A stretch of DNA of 64,000 nucleotides from Ottelia alismoides (GCA_037367405.1 JAZKJV010011618.1:558001-622000), one strand, 5' to 3'. Counted from the first letter of the stretch, positions 33,240 to 46,110 are shown. Program-made: numbers and translations. The notes: a model not told the origin generated them from the sequence alone.

Positions 33240-34284
33240 ACAGTGATGACCGAGATGTGGTCTTTTTATCTTGTCGATTTTAGAGTTAGGTGATCATAGA
33301 AAGTTGTACACACCAGAATTAGGCTTTAGGATTGGGGTACTAATCTTTAGCGTGTACGTAGAAATAAAATGCTCAATCAATGAGGGGGTTGCTCTCCCCA
33401 AGACAAAGGATCCATTACATTTTATTTTAAAGATCCAGTATGTTAACAGTCCCGATTTTATTTTGGTTATCACTTTTTTTGTTTATTTTTCAATGCACAT
33501 GCCTAACAATGTTCCAATTTCCATTTACATCCTAGGTGAGCAAAAACAGAGGGAGAAGATCGGAAAAGCCATGCAAGTCGGAAATCGAATGATGCATGCC
33601 AAGTAAGAAGACTTACAGTGCCTCCCAGCTCTCTCCATGTAGGATGCAGAACAGAATTGAAACCTATGCTATATGAGATGCAATCCAAAGAAATCACCCT
33701 AGATACATGATGCTATTAGCGCGAAGAACATTATTTCAAAATTGTGTAAGTCCAAGGTCGCATCTATAGATACCTGCATATATATTAGGGCTTGGGCCTT
33801 AGTCTACGTCAGACATTCCTAAGCTAGGGCTCATTCACATAAAATAATAAAATAAAATAAAAACAAAAAGCATCAAAGTCGTCGAGGCCCCCAAGGAAAC
33901 AATCCCTCGGGCACTGGACCTCGGGAAGTCGGAGTGGAAGAGTCCTGTATTATTACAATCCAAGGGCCACTCTCTCACATAAATTACAAATATTTTTTTA
34001 CATAATAAAAAGGGAACTCTGAATCTGTCTCAAAAAATTCTCCAGATCTGACTTGACTGCTATCTCTTGACGACCTGGACAGAAAGCAGACTCCGCTTTG
34101 CTCGGGTGCATAGGGCCTCCTGGGAGATCCTTCGTTGTGCGGCGGTCCCTCGCAACAAATTCAAACATGGAAGAGCGTCAGACAGTTCACAATGATAATA
34201 AAATGAAAATAACGCAAATAAATAAATAAATATGGACAAGAGGTGAAGAATCAAATAAATAATGAATACCCCAAACGACATTGC
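33240..34284 (-). other. Leader region of element CD
   Basis: On the sense strand this follows the primer site. It matches the leaders of B (42060-43525), F (63200-63520) and G (57390-58560, plus): 'cttacagtgc.tcc.agctctctccatg', 'gc.attagcg' and a 'ttgcgaggga' phrase near 34140. There is no long gag frame, only the region where gag would start. Confidence 0.65.
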
Positions 34285-34302
34285 TCACCAGCAACATCGC
34301 CA
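34285..34302 (-). other. Primer binding site, tRNA-Asp type, element CD
   Basis: The sense strand reads TGGCGATGTTGCTGGTGA, two bases after the LTR. It matches the tRNA-Asp site TGGCGCCGTTGCCGGGGA at 14 of 18 positions. Athila/Tat elements commonly use this primer. Confidence 0.75.
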
Positions 34303-35347
34303 TTTGATAACTGGGAATTGTCATTAGTCGTGCATTCCACACAAGGCGGGAACACAATCGCTGCGATGGCCGACAAAAATCCCGATTAATCAACAATTAA
34401 CCCACAATAATAAATCAAGCAATTAAATCTAAAAAATGTGGAGCTAAAATTTATTATAACTCTACATGCAAATGTGTTTAAGTGTAAGCATAAGTAGAGG
34501 TCGAACACTGGGAGCAAACGGTTGGGAGCAAAAATGAATGCACAAAATTATTCAATTCCTTTCTTGTCCATGCTATTATTTTTATGGGTTTTAATTGTTA
34601 TTTTATTTTTTATTTTTAATTTTATAGTTTTTTTAGATTTTTAATTTCTGATTTTTTATTTTTATCTTTATATATTTTCTTTTTCTTTTATAAAAGCAAT
34701 TTAGCCATATAAGGCTTTATTTATGCAATACATAAAGATATATCTATAAAGGCTATTACATGTAAATAAAAATTATAAAGTAATTTTTTTGGGTTTGAAA
34801 TATTTTTCTAATGTTTTTGTATTTTTCTCTGAATTTTTGCTAATTTTTATGTATTTTTAAAGTCAAAAATATCCCGAATATGGGATTAATACATAATCTG
34901 AATCTAATTTGGGTTTTAAAAATAATAAATAAGTCCCAAAATTATCTAAATTAATTTTAATATGTAAATAATTATATATAGATAATTTTTAAACAGAAAA
35001 ACATATTTTTGGTATTTTTATTGAATTTTTATATTGTTAATGGATTTTGGAGCTTTCTGATTTTTTTAATTTTCTTTTGCTATTTTTGGGTTTTTGATTT
35101 CTGGACTCAATAAATATAAAAATATATCATATATAATTTTTTGGAAAAAATGAGGGTTGCGTCAGATAGCCGACAATCAGCGTAAAACAGTCAGAGACAA
35201 CTTCCTAAATACTACTTTTTTTCTAAAAAAAATATTATTTAAGAAGTTGCCTCATGACAGTCGGATCTTTTCAACATGGATTTAAGCAAACATACATATT
35301 TCGTTGGGGCGTTCCCTACTTGCGACGCGTTGCATCGCTAGAATGCA

Positions 35348-38300
35348 ATGAAAAATGAGCAAGGGCCGCTACATCGCAGCCTGGATGTAGTTCAAAATTT
35401 GCAAGGGTTCCCGCATGAGGAACGCATGCGGGTAATTAAGCTAGTTCTGCTGCATCATCGCCCGGATGCAATCCAGAATTTACAAGGGTTCTCGCATAAT
35501 GGACGCATGCGAGTAAAGAAGCTAGTCCAAAAGAGATTGCAACGGAAGTTGCGGATTGGTAGTTGGAATATTGGCACTTTAACTGGAAAGTTGATGGAGA
35601 TAGTGGATACGATGGAAAGAAGCAAGATTCATATATTGTGTCTTCAAGAGACTAAATGGGTTGGAGAGAAAGCAAGGGAGATTGAGAAGACATGCTTTAA
35701 ACTTTGGTATTCAGGTAAGGATAAGGGTAGAAACGGTGTTGGAGTGGTTGTGCATAAGGATTTGAAGGATTGTGTGGTTGAGGTGAAAAGATTCGGGGAT
35801 CGAATTATTTTGCTAAAATTGGTGCTTGAAGAAGAAATTCGGAATATCATCTCAGTTTATGCACCGCAAATTGGTTTAGATGAAAGGACTAAACAAGCTT
35901 TTTGGGAGGATTTGGATAAGAGTCTACAAAGAATCCCACAAAGAGAGATGATTTGCATTGGTGGAGATTTTAATGGACATATGGGAAAAGATGCTTCAGG
36001 GTAGCTAGTGTTCATGGAGGACATGGTTTTGCGGATAGAAATGAAGAGGGAAAAGCCATCCTGGATTTTGCAACAGCATATGATCTTTTCATAGCAAACA
36101 CTCTCTTCAAGAAGAGGGAGGAACATTTAATTACTTATAAGAGTGGGCCAACTAGAACACAGATAGATTACTTTGCATTGAGGAGAAGAGATCAGTTGTG
36201 TTGTAAAGACTGCAAAGTAATCCCAGGAGAGAGTTTGACAACCAAACATCGTTTGTTAGTCTTGGATGTACAAATGAAAGGGCTGGTAAAGAAAAGGAGG
36301 GTTTCTAAGATAACTAGAACTAGATGGTGGAATCTTCCACTGAAGCAAACGAGCTTCAGGGAGAAGGTTTTAGAAAACTTATCTTGGGATTGTAGCAGTA
36401 GTGCAAACGAGATGTGGGAGGCAGTTGCATCTTGTATCCGAAAGGTAGTTAAAGAGATGCTAGGAGAGTCAAAGGGAGGAGCTCCAGGTCAAAAGGAGGC
36501 TTGGTGGTGGAGTGTAGGGATGCAAGAGAAGCTAAAAATAAAAAGAGCTTGCTTTAAAGCTATGTCTAAGGATAAAACAGAGGAAACTGTCACAAACCAC
36601 AAAATAACGAAGAAGGAAGCAAAGAAGGCCGTAAGCGAAGCTAAGTCAAAAGCTTATGAAGTTTTGTATAAAAATCTCGACTCTAAGGAGGGACAGAAGG
36701 ATATATTCAGGTTGGCCAAAGCAAGAGAAAGAAAGACCAAAGACCTTTCTCAAGTAAGATGCATTAAGGACGAGGAAGGTCATGTGCTTGTTACTCAGAA
36801 GGATATAAAGACTAGGTGGGAGCAGTACTTCCACAAACTTTTCATTGGGGAAGGAAAAATAGTGATCACTTTGGGTGATCTAGATTGTAGTGAAAGTTAC
36901 TTGAACCGTGCAAGCTGTAGATGGATACAAAGAAAGGAAGTAGAGGAGGCTTTGAAGGTTATGAGACCCGGGAAAGGTGTAGGACCGGATGACATCCCCG
37001 TAGAAGTATGGAGAGTTTTAGGTGAGCGTGGTTTGACTTGGCTTACAAATCTATTCAATGTTATTTGGCAAAGCAAGAAAATTCCTGAAGATTGGAGGAT
37101 GAGATCGTGGTGCCTCTTTATAAGAATAAAGGAGACATTCAAAATTGTTCAAATTATAGAGGTATCAAAATGATGAGTCACACTATGAAAATCTGGGAAC
37201 GTGTGATTGAAAGAAGGTTGAGGCAAGTTTCCAACGTAAAAGAAAACCACTTCGGATTCTTACCAAGTCGCTCAACGATTGAAGCGATCCATTTGCCGAG
37301 GAGAATAATGGAGATTTATAGAGCTAAAAGGAAGAACCTCCACATGATATTTATTGATTTGGAGAAGGCTTATGATTCTGTCCCAGGAGAGATATTGTGG
37401 AAAGTGTTGGAGAAGAGACAAGTACCTGTCCTATACATTAACCTCATAAAGGACATGTATGATAGGACTTTATCTTGTGTAAGGACCCCGTCTGGGAAGA
37501 CTGGATATTTTGACATCAACATTGGTTTACATCAAGGTTCTGCTTTGAGTCCATTTCTTTTTGCTTTGATTATGGACGAGTTGACACGTCACATTCAGGA
37601 TGAGTTACCATGGTGTATGTTATTTGCTGATGATATTGTGTTAATTGACGAGACTAGAGATGGAGTAAATGAGAAGCTTGAGGTCTGGAGAAGTGAGTTG
37701 GAGACTAAAGGATTTCTTATAAGTAGGGCCAAGACGGAATATATGGAGTGCACCTTTGATGGAAGCAATGGTGAAGGAATCGAGGTGAAGATTGGTGACG
37801 ATAACATTCAGAAGAGAGATTCCTTTAGATATCTGGGATCTATTCTGCAACATGATGGGGAAATTGATGGAGATGTTACTAATAGAATAAATGCCGGTTG
37901 GCTAAAGTGGAAAGGAGCCTATGCTGTTCTTTGTGATAATAATATTCCTTTAAAAATTAAAGGAAAGTTTTACAAAGCAGCCATGAGACCTGTTATGCTT
38001 TATGGATCCGAATGTTGGCCTGTGAACCATAAATATGTGCAAAGAATGAATGTAGCAGAAATGAAAATGTTAAGGTTGATGTGTGGACACACAAGTAAAG
38101 ATCGAATTCGGAATGATGCAATCAGAAAGAAAGTTGGTGTAGCTCCGATTGAGGATAAGATGCGAGAAAATCGCTTAAGATGGTTTGGAAATTTGCAAAG
38201 AAGATCAGCTGATGCACCGGTTAGGAGATGCAAGTGTTGGGATGTTGAGCCGGGTAAGAGAGGGCGAGGACGACCCAAGAAGTGTTGGAAAGAGACCATA

Positions 38301-38393
38301 CGAAGGGATCTTAGTTTTGTGGATATAAGCCCAGGATTGACTCAGGATAGATCTGAATGGAGGCGAATAATCCATGTAGCCGACCCTACTTAA
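35348..38393 (+). pseudogene. RTE polyprotein: endonuclease + reverse transcriptase
   Basis: A single ORF of about 1015 codons broken by two apparent 1-base deletions, near 36000 (followed at once by TAG) and near 37095. Endonuclease: RIGSWNIGTLTGK, LCLQETKW, GGDFNGHMG, TQIDYFALRR and a TKHRLLVLDV end, matching the apurinic-type endonuclease motifs including the D/N and final H. Reverse transcriptase: FIDLEKAYDSVP, GLHQGSALSPFLFALIMDEL and LFADDIVLI (the catalytic Y/F-ADD box), then FRYLGSIL. The C-terminal part has GRGRPKKCW and ends DPT. The protein would nick the target and prime cDNA synthesis there. All catalytic motifs are present, so only the two shifts disable it. Confidence 0.92.
35369..35530 (+). 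repeat. 81-bp in-frame duplication at RTE N-terminus
   Basis: Two 27-codon units, 35369-35449 and 35450-35530, both containing QNLQGF.H..RMRV.KLV. They keep frame exactly and precede the endonuclease domain. Several differences show that the duplication is not recent. Confidence 0.85.
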
Positions 38394-38798
38394 TTGTGGG
38401 AAAAGGCTTTGTTGTTGTTGTTATATATTCTTTTGATTTTTTTCAATTTTTTTTATATTTTTTGGTATTTTATAAATTAGAAAGGGTTTATTTAAGCTCC
38501 TTTTTAATTTTAATAGTTAGGTTAAATGCGAAAAAAATGCAAAATGACATGTGGCGTGTAAGTAAACTTCATGGGGCTTCTAACCCTATTTTCGTGGAAT
38601 TCTTGGAGCTATGTAGCTATTTTTAATAAATACATAAAGCACACAAAAATTAATGTCCTGGTAGGGGCATAAATGCAATAAAAATAAAAGACATGGAGCT
38701 CGGTGCAAAAATGCCAACTTAATAAAACATTTATTTAATTTTGAAAGGCTATTTTACAATATACAAAAACTGTCAAGGGCTCAATGCAATTTGTACAC

Positions 38799-38824
38799 GC
38801 CTCACGTGGGACTACACGTGAGGC
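38799..38824. promoter_or_regulatory. Paired G-box inverted repeat, LTR D
   Basis: GCCTCACGTG and CACGTGAGGC with a 6-base spacer, as in LTR C. Confidence 0.6.
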
Positions 38825-39885
38825 GGGAAGGATCAGAATGTAATTACAATAAAATACAAGGTTCTTTTAGCAAAATTCCCATTTATTTACAACTAGACAT
38901 TTTATTTACAATATTAGATAATAAATACAAAAAATGCAGGGCGATATTTGCAACTTACCCCTGCTTAGGCACTATCGGACGGCGGTGAAGCCTTCACTAA
39001 TCTACGTGGCATCTTTTGGTGCGACGATACCGCTTCACCGATGGACGTAAGTGATTAGATCATCCGAGATGATCAGACGGTCGGTGCTGAGCTCCATCAA
39101 ACGGGTGTGCTTCGAACTGGGACGACTCCTTCATCCAAGGACAGGGAAATAGGCTGGAAGAACGGGGAAGAACACTCGCTTGGGCGAGGTTCTTCCGACG
39201 AGATCTTGCTTCCCGGCCGGCCTTTACTGCTCCAAGGGGTCCTTTTAGCTTCCTTGCAGGTGGATCTATCTCCAGGCGGCTTCAGAATAACACGAGGTTG
39301 ACCGGAGCTCCTGGCGCTCACTAGCACGTCCAACCTACAGAAGAATGGCATGCGACTCGAGGTGGTTCTCATCGACCAAAAACTGAAGCTGTTAGAGTGA
39401 AATGGAGGGTAGATGGCGATGCTCCGACGATGGGTGAAAGTTGAGCATCGATTCGCAGAACCCAAGGGGTCCTGGTTGGTCTGAGATGGTCATGAGATGG
39501 AGAACGCGAGAGGGAATGAAATGAGAGCGAAATGGTGGTCGGAAACAAGGCAAAGCATGGTGGTTGGGTTCGCCCGAGCGGAGCTCCAACGAACTACGAA
39601 CAATCGATTTTACACTAGAACTAATGTCTACTCACTAATCTAATGGCATGAATAAAAAGTTGAAATTAAAAGCTACCTAAAAATAGTAAAATACACAGCT
39701 CTTATACCAGAGCGAGCTCAGGGAGCAGAGGTCGCTGGCGACGGCGGCCTTGGGCGCACCTCCTCCTCAGCGAGCTCCCATCCATCTCAGGGGACCTCCA
39801 TCTGTCACCTGGATGCACACTAGGCCAAGATGGTGGAACTCTAGGGCTTGAAGATGACCAAAAAAGCATGGAGGAGGAAGGTATA

Positions 39886-39895
39886 GTTATTTATG
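39886..39895 (-). promoter_or_regulatory. Candidate TATA box, LTR D
   Basis: The sense strand reads CATAAATAAC at the same place as in LTR C. As D is the 5' LTR, this would be the active promoter of element CD. Confidence 0.4.
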
Positions 39896-41191
39896 AACAT
39901 AATGGGGAGCCCATATTGACAGGTCGTAATCAATGAATCTATCGTATTTACAAGGGATACAAGGCATGGGCATGTATCATGGACTATTTGGGAACATTTC
40001 TTGTGAAGGAAGCGAGAGCGATAGATGGATGGAATGCCCGGGAAAAATGGGAGAAAACAAGGTCTTTGACAGATTTGACGGGCTGCAAAGTGAGTTGTTT
40101 ATAAAACAAGTGAGTACCCTTATTTGACCGACCGTTAGGAAAGAAATCAAGTTATGTATAAAGGATACAAGGGTTGGGCGTGCATGAGGGTTGTTTTGGG
40201 AGTAATTTCCGTGAAGGGATCGGTGTTATTGGAGCGATGGATCGGCCGAGAAAAATGGGAGAAAATGCATGCTTTGACAGATTTGACGGGCTACAGAGGC
40301 TGGAGGGTGAGTTGACCAGAGGTCAACAGAGGAAGCCCTGCCATTGGTCAATGTAGGTTCACTACAGGACAAAACAACATTGTTATTAAAGATTAATTGT
40401 TTAAAAATAATAGATGATTTTATTAATTTTTTGATATAAAATAAAAAATGTTTATTATTTTATTTAGTATTTTATTATGATTTTTATTTATTTTTTGGTT
40501 TATTTTATTACAAGTTTATTTTTAGTGGCTTATTTAGAGGTATAATTACCTATATTTAGTACATTTTTATTTTTGTTTTGTATATTTTACTTTATTATGT
40601 TAGTTATTTATTTTATTTATTTATAACTTATTTTTGTGAGTATAAATATATTTTTATTTTATTTTTATGATGTTATTTGTACACTTAAGTAAATAGGTAA
40701 GTATATTATGTAGGTATACTTATATGTATTTTACCTATGTTTTATGTACATTTTATCTACTTAGTGAGTTTTATTTTAGTTTTGTATTTTAATATAATGT
40801 GAATAGTATTTACAACTTTATAAAAATATTAAAGAATAAAGAATTGAAGAATGGATCCACTTTTATTTATTTACAGGTATTAGCATAGGTATTTCGTCTA
40901 TATAATTTATAGACTTATTTTATTTTACATTTTCTTTTTGGTTTTATTCTAATTCTAATATATACATGTATTAAGTATAATATTTACAAAATTCTAAAAA
41001 TATAAAATTATATATGTATATATATACAATGAATATTGAATATAATGAATATTTTAATCGGGTAAACTATACAATGAGGGCCAAAAAACTAACTTCCACA
41101 GATTGACTCCAAAAATTATGTAACTACCTTCATTAAATAGCTCTTGAAAAGCTATATACAATTAAAGGTAATTTTGATATGTTTTGAGTTT

Positions 41192-41497
41192 TTATTTGCA
41201 AGATATGAGTCTATGAAGATGAGATTTTGACTTTTTATTTTGTGTGTAAAATGTACACTGTATATTATTTTTGTGCAAACTCAATGTTGTAGTTTTATTT
41301 ACATTATTAACTACAACTTTTATGTACACAATTTCTTTATTTGATGAATAAATAATTAAATACGAAATAGGTGTCAAAAATGCATAAATCAGGAATGAAT
41401 AAATGAGATATTTATTGTATTCTTGGCCCTTATCTCCCCATACTTTATTCTTTGTCGACCAAGCCAATTCTTGACTTGGTCTCAGGGTCTGGGTCAT
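41192..41497 (-). CDS. LTR-internal ORF in LTR D (101 aa)
   Basis: Starts MTQ.LR as in LTR A and remains open to a stop after about 100 codons. It keeps STKNKVWGDK, YSSNKE, KVVVN and the HRLIS end. Compared with LTR C it has several substitutions but no indel. Function unknown. Confidence 0.3.
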   Translation of the reverse strand: MTQTLRPSQELAWSTKNKVWGDKGQEYNKYLIYSFLIYAFLTPISYLIIYSSNKEIVYIKVVVNNVNKTTTLSLHKNNIQCTFYTQNKKSKSHLHRLISCK

Positions 41498-41701
41498 AAA
41501 ATATTTTCAATATTTTATTCCTTTTTCTTTTCTTCTCCTTATTCTATAATTTTGGCATTAAAAATCTTATTTTATGTATGGTAAATACAATAGACAATGG
41601 ATACTATTATGTACAAACTAATGCTATTTACATGTATTTGTTGGGGTTTTTAAGGCCAAAATGATAGAATAAAGGTGATGAAATGGAGATTAATCAGGAG
41701 C

Positions 41702-43525
41702 CCTGAGGTTAGTTCGCAAATTCTAAAGCATGCATATGTGGATCGTCCCGGATTATCGAAGATGATGAACCCATGGAATCAATGTGGGTATCGTCAAAGT
41801 CATGATCAAACAATCCAAGAGTCAACATCTTGAAGGAAAAAGGAAGGTTGAGTAAGGATGAAGGATACGGTGATGAACAAGAAAAAAAGGAGTGTAAAAC
41901 AATAGAATGCTTACAATGAGCAAGGATCAAAGAGAAATGCAAAAAGAAGGAATGACAAAATGGTGCAAGTGCGTGGGAATGGTTTTTGAATCCTAACTAG
42001 ATCGAAACAAATGCCAAAGAAAATTGGGTTCACCAACTCATCACTTGTGAAGCCGTGAAGGTTTGACTATTTTTTTATCTTTTTAATTTTAGAGTTGTTG
42101 ACTTAGGTAAACTTATAACACATCCTTATCGTCTAGCCTTAGAGGAGAGTGTGTATTGCCTGGAAAGTATCCTCGTACTTGTTCCACCTCCTTTGTATCT
42201 TGTGATCTACACCTTTTCGGATCCTCAATATTGGGCCCGAGGACTTACTCAGCCAAAGAAGAAGAGAGGAAGCCGATAAGAAAACCAATACTTCCCTAGA
42301 AATGAGGTACTCGAACATAAGACGATGAGACAGACACACCTGTGAGGGCATGGTCTATGCTCAATACTTCAGACCAAGTCGGATGCTCTATATAAGGTGA
42401 GAGCACCGTCGTCGACAAGGCCTGCGTACGGTAGAAGCGGCAATACTTCGATAGTTCCAGGTTATAATCGAGGCATCCACAAATAAGATTTTTGGCTCTA
42501 TTCCTTAAGGGTCGTGTCTCGCTCTGTCTTGAGTGTACCTGAATACAACGAGGACATTGTGAAACCAAATGATGATGTCTGTTAGATTTTAATTAGGGTC
42601 AAAGTTTATGTAGCAGTCCACTTGTTTTAATTTTCAGATTTTCACTTTTTGAGTATTTTTCAGAAATAAGCGCCTAACGGGTTTTTTGGATTTTCTTTTA
42701 AACCTAAGTGCTCAAAATCAGAGGGAGATAGTGGCAAAGCAGTGCAAGGCGACATTAGGATGGAAATCTCATCCTTGTATCAAAATGATGAATGCTCAAA
42801 TAGAGGACTTATAGTGCTTCCCAGCTCTCTCCATGTGAGGTGCAAATCAGAAATTTTTAAACCTAATCTTCATGAGATGCAAGGCAGTGAAATCGCCCTA
42901 AGCAATAATTGCTATTAGTGTAAAGCACAAAATTGAGTTTGATCAAGATCCAAACATAATACTATAGGAATATGGAGATATCAGGTGTGTGGACCTATTT
43001 TACTCGAACAAGCAACCCTAAAATGATATGGGATCAATCATGGAAAATAAATAAAAATTAAGATGAAAAGCATAATTCGCGGGAAACAAAGAAAAAAAGG
43101 GGAAAATAGGGAGAACAAAAATGGAGAAGGCGATGAGAACCACGAAAAATCCGGTGAGCCTCCAAGTGAACAATCACTTGATAAAATGGGTCCAAATGTT
43201 CAAGTGTTCTCCTATATTATTACTGATTAATAATATGAAATAAAAAGATTATCTCTCTCACACAAGAATAGAATAAAGATCTTATGCTAATATCTACTCT
43301 GTATCTCTCTCCCGCTCTCTCCAATTGGCTCGCAAGACGAGGAGCCAATATCCTCGCAACTCGGGTGCACCAACCTCCTAAGAAGTCATCTTCACCACGC
43401 AGTTTGTCGCAAGAAATTCAACAGAGAAAATGGATTAGCACAGATAAACAATTATCTCAAATAGAAGAAAATAAAACAGAAAATAATGAAAGAAAAATCA
43501 ACACAAAATCTACCATATGCATTGC
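41702..43525 (-). mobile_element. Element B, internal region, right part (leader)
   Basis: Continues element B beyond CD. From about 42060 it matches the CD leader ('ttacagtgc.tcccagctctctccatg' near 42810, 'tgctattag' near 42910). No gag domain is recognised. The minus frames at 41709-41942 and 42296-42568 have no motif. Confidence 0.6.
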
Positions 43526-43543
43526 TCCCTGACAACGGTGTCA
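43526..43543 (-). other. Primer binding site, tRNA-Asp type, element B
   Basis: The sense strand reads TGACACCGTTGTCAGGGA, 14 of 18 matches to the tRNA-Asp site, two bases from the LTR end at 43546. Confidence 0.75.
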
Positions 43544-43545
43544 TT

Positions 43546-44048
43546 TGATGAACACAAAGAGATCGTGGAGGGATCCTAACCTCTGATCTTGGAAGATCTA
43601 CGGTGTCTGACAAGTCAGGTCCGGCAATCGTTGTATCGGTCGCTCTCTCAGCTCTCAGATACCCGCATTCTAGTGCATCAACAATTAACCCACAATAGTG
43701 ATCTAGCAATAAGTACAGTGGGCTAAAATTTATTATACCATACAAATTGATATGTATAGTATGCAAGTGTAGGGGTCGAACCACAAAGGAGAAACAAGGA
43801 TAGCTACAAGAATTGACAAAGAAATTCAACAAATGCTTTTGTGCGTTTTACAGGTTTTTTTATTTTTTTGTGGTTTTTAATATTTTGTTTTTATGGATTA
43901 AATTTTATATTTTTGATTTTATTTGTATAAAATTTAGATTATTTTTTACATTTTTTATTTTTAGTTTTTTAACATATATGTAATACGTATATATATAAGT
44001 ATATATACATGTGATTTGTATAATATATCAGTTATATAGGATATAAAT
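43546..44048 (-). mobile_element. LTR E (5' LTR of element B), cut by CACTA
   Basis: Starts TGATGAACAC next to the primer site and continues with 'caattaacccacaat' and 'gggctaaaatttattata', shared with the starts of LTRs C and D. It is interrupted at 44048 by the CACTA element. Beyond 52181 only a few bases can be assigned to it. Confidence 0.65.
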
Positions 44049-44069
44049 CACTACATGAAAAAGGTTCAT

Positions 44070-44290
44070 TTGCAATACATAATAGCAACTTTTATAATAA
44101 AATGTGTCCAATAGTCATCTATTGTAACAGTACAAGTAAGTGTTGCATTAAATTAATATTAGTAACACATCAAGATAAATCGTTGCAAAAAATGGTAAAT
44201 TTGCAACATTTATTTTAAAGATGTTGTTTTTGATATCCTATTTGTGCCATCCATACCAAACGTTGCAAATGATAATAAATTAGAAAAGAT
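44070..44290. repeat. CACTA left subterminal repeats
   Basis: Scattered copies of 'gcaacatt', 'gttgcaaa' and 'cgttgcaaat', the kind of short motif that the family's smaller protein binds near each end. Confidence 0.65.
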
Positions 44291-46110
44291 GCGATTTACC
44301 CCGCCTTTAATTTGCCCAAAAGTCACGATTGGTTCCCAAATCCCTCCTCTGGACTTCGTGTCTTTTCCATAAACCCAACCTCTCGTTCTTCCATCTCCCC
44401 CTCTCTGTTGCGCCCTTCCTTCCTCAAACGACACCTTTTCCATTCTCATAAGAAGTTTGTGCAGGGACCTTTTCCATTACCAGAAGAAGCCTACATCGAC
44501 ACCTTTTACGTCATCAAAAAAGCCTGCGATCATTTGGCAAGGAGGGCCTCCTTCAAGTTCTGCCTTGGTTGTGCCCTTTTGTTCATAAGATCAATGTCCC
44601 CAATTTTTATGAGAAATTTCTAATTCCAGAATACATCTGCTTTAAATCATTGTAAGCAGCACTAGCTTTGCATGCTTGTTTTGGTTTTTATCAAGTTCAT
44701 ATGTATGGAATGTGGTTAGGGTTTTTTTATAATTTCTTGCATTATTCTTAAATACTTTTTATTCATAGGATTAGTATTCAATAATATAAATTTGTTTACA
44801 ATGCCCTGTAGTAGTTTCTCTATGCAACCACTGCACAAACTATTTGTATACGAAATTCAAGATATTTCTGAGCATGTAATAGTGGTTTGTGATTGTTGGA
44901 AATTATTAAGTACCCTCATTATTTGGAATTTTTAGATAGAAAGATGCAGGAATATTCTTTAGCCTTATTCTTGTATTAATTTTGACAACTACTAAAGAAA
45001 TTATCTAGAAGAATAAGACTTTTCATTGAGTTTTTGGGTTGTGATCACGTTCTTCCCAAGCTTCTTGACTACTGGATAGTAGACTATCTGCTCTAATAAT
45101 TTTTGATGTGGCTATAGGTGTTGGGTTTACTGTTATTCTCTATGGAAATATGCAATCCTTAAAAGTGAGTAATACTAGATATACATATATATGTACAATA
45201 TATTCAATATGCTAAAAATATTTAAATGGCTTCCGACAAAAATATTATGATTTGAGTCTTAAGTTTTTTTACCAAAGGTTACCACTGTAATGAGTGGATC
45301 TTACAATATCCAGGCTCTTGATTTCATGTTATTTGTTTTGTATTGTACTATGTAAATATATCTTATGCATGGATTTGTGTTAAAATGGTGTCCATGCATG
45401 TCATTAGCTTGAAATTATAGCCGAGTTTTAATTTTGTAGTCTAGTATGCTATGAAATCCTAAGCTATTTGATTTTAAATGTTATATTTTGACTCCATTAT
45501 TATGAATTTTCATTGCTTAAGTGTTTCAGGTGTTTTCATGATTATGATTCTAGTTTACCCTTTAGTCAATATTAATGTTATAATCCATTCTGGATTTTCC
45601 ATGATTTTGGCTTGATGAAATGAAAGCATGCATTATAAATTTAATGGCTATTAATGGTTTAGCATTGGTTTGGTATAATTTTACTAGAATTGAAAGTTTA
45701 AAGTTGGTTTTAATATTCATATCCCTATTATTTCATGTTGATTGCATTTATAAGGAGTCTGCAGATGATCTAATTGCTAGCAAATAGAAGTCTGTTATTT
45801 AGTAAGTGGTTAATTCTTTATTGATAGAGATGGTGCTCAATTCTTTTCCAATAATCTATATCTGAGTTTGGAGTTGTTAATATATTGTATCTTACGTATA
45901 GATGTCCAAAGGAGTCACGGACCTCAACCTGCAAGTTAAGTAGTGGAATTAATTTGTATGTTGATGGAATTGTTATTATATTGTATCATAGCTTGCTTTT
46001 TGTTGGATTAAAGTTAACAGATATATCTGCTTAGCTATATATAGTTCATAATATTGATACAATACTATTGATTGCTTTTGGTTGGTTGTATGCTATTATA
46101 GAATCTGAAA
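44291..46110. other. CACTA 5' non-coding region
   Basis: About 1.8 kb before the transposase gene. No convincing frame beyond a 103-codon plus frame (44312-44623) without motif. It may hold the promoter and untranslated first exon. Confidence 0.45.

Larger units (their letters stand above)
35143..38422 (+). mobile_element. Full-length RTE-clade LINE
   Basis: About 3.28 kb inserted in LTR D. It has a ~205-base 5' leader, one long coding region, almost no 3' UTR (the stop is 29 bases from the end) and a terminal (GTT)n tail instead of poly(A). All of these are typical of RTE elements. The flanks 'atatataatttttt' and 'atatattcttttg' look like an imperfect target duplication, judged against the uninterrupted LTR C. 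Confidence 0.9.
24143..41696 (-). mobile_element. Element CD: complete non-autonomous Athila-like element
   Basis: Flanked by the 5-bp target duplication GGAGC (24138-24142 and 41697-41701). LTRs C and D both start TGATAACTGGGAATTGTCAT. They end TTCATCA (C) and TTAATCA (D) on the plus strand. Sense order (minus): 5' LTR D, tRNA-Asp-type primer site, leader, tandem-repeat region, hairpin array, post-pol region, polypurine tract, 3' LTR C. No protease, RT, RNase H or integrase motif occurs in the 6.06 kb internal region, so it must rely on a related autonomous element such as A. Without the RTE inserted in LTR D it is about 14.3 kb. Confidence 0.9.
34305..41696 (-). mobile_element. LTR D (5' LTR of element CD), split by an RTE LINE
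   Basis: Matches LTR C throughout except for about 3.29 kb of RTE sequence (35143-38422). It is the 5' LTR because the primer site is beside it at 34285-34302. It is followed on the right by the GGAGC target duplication. Confidence 0.9.
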
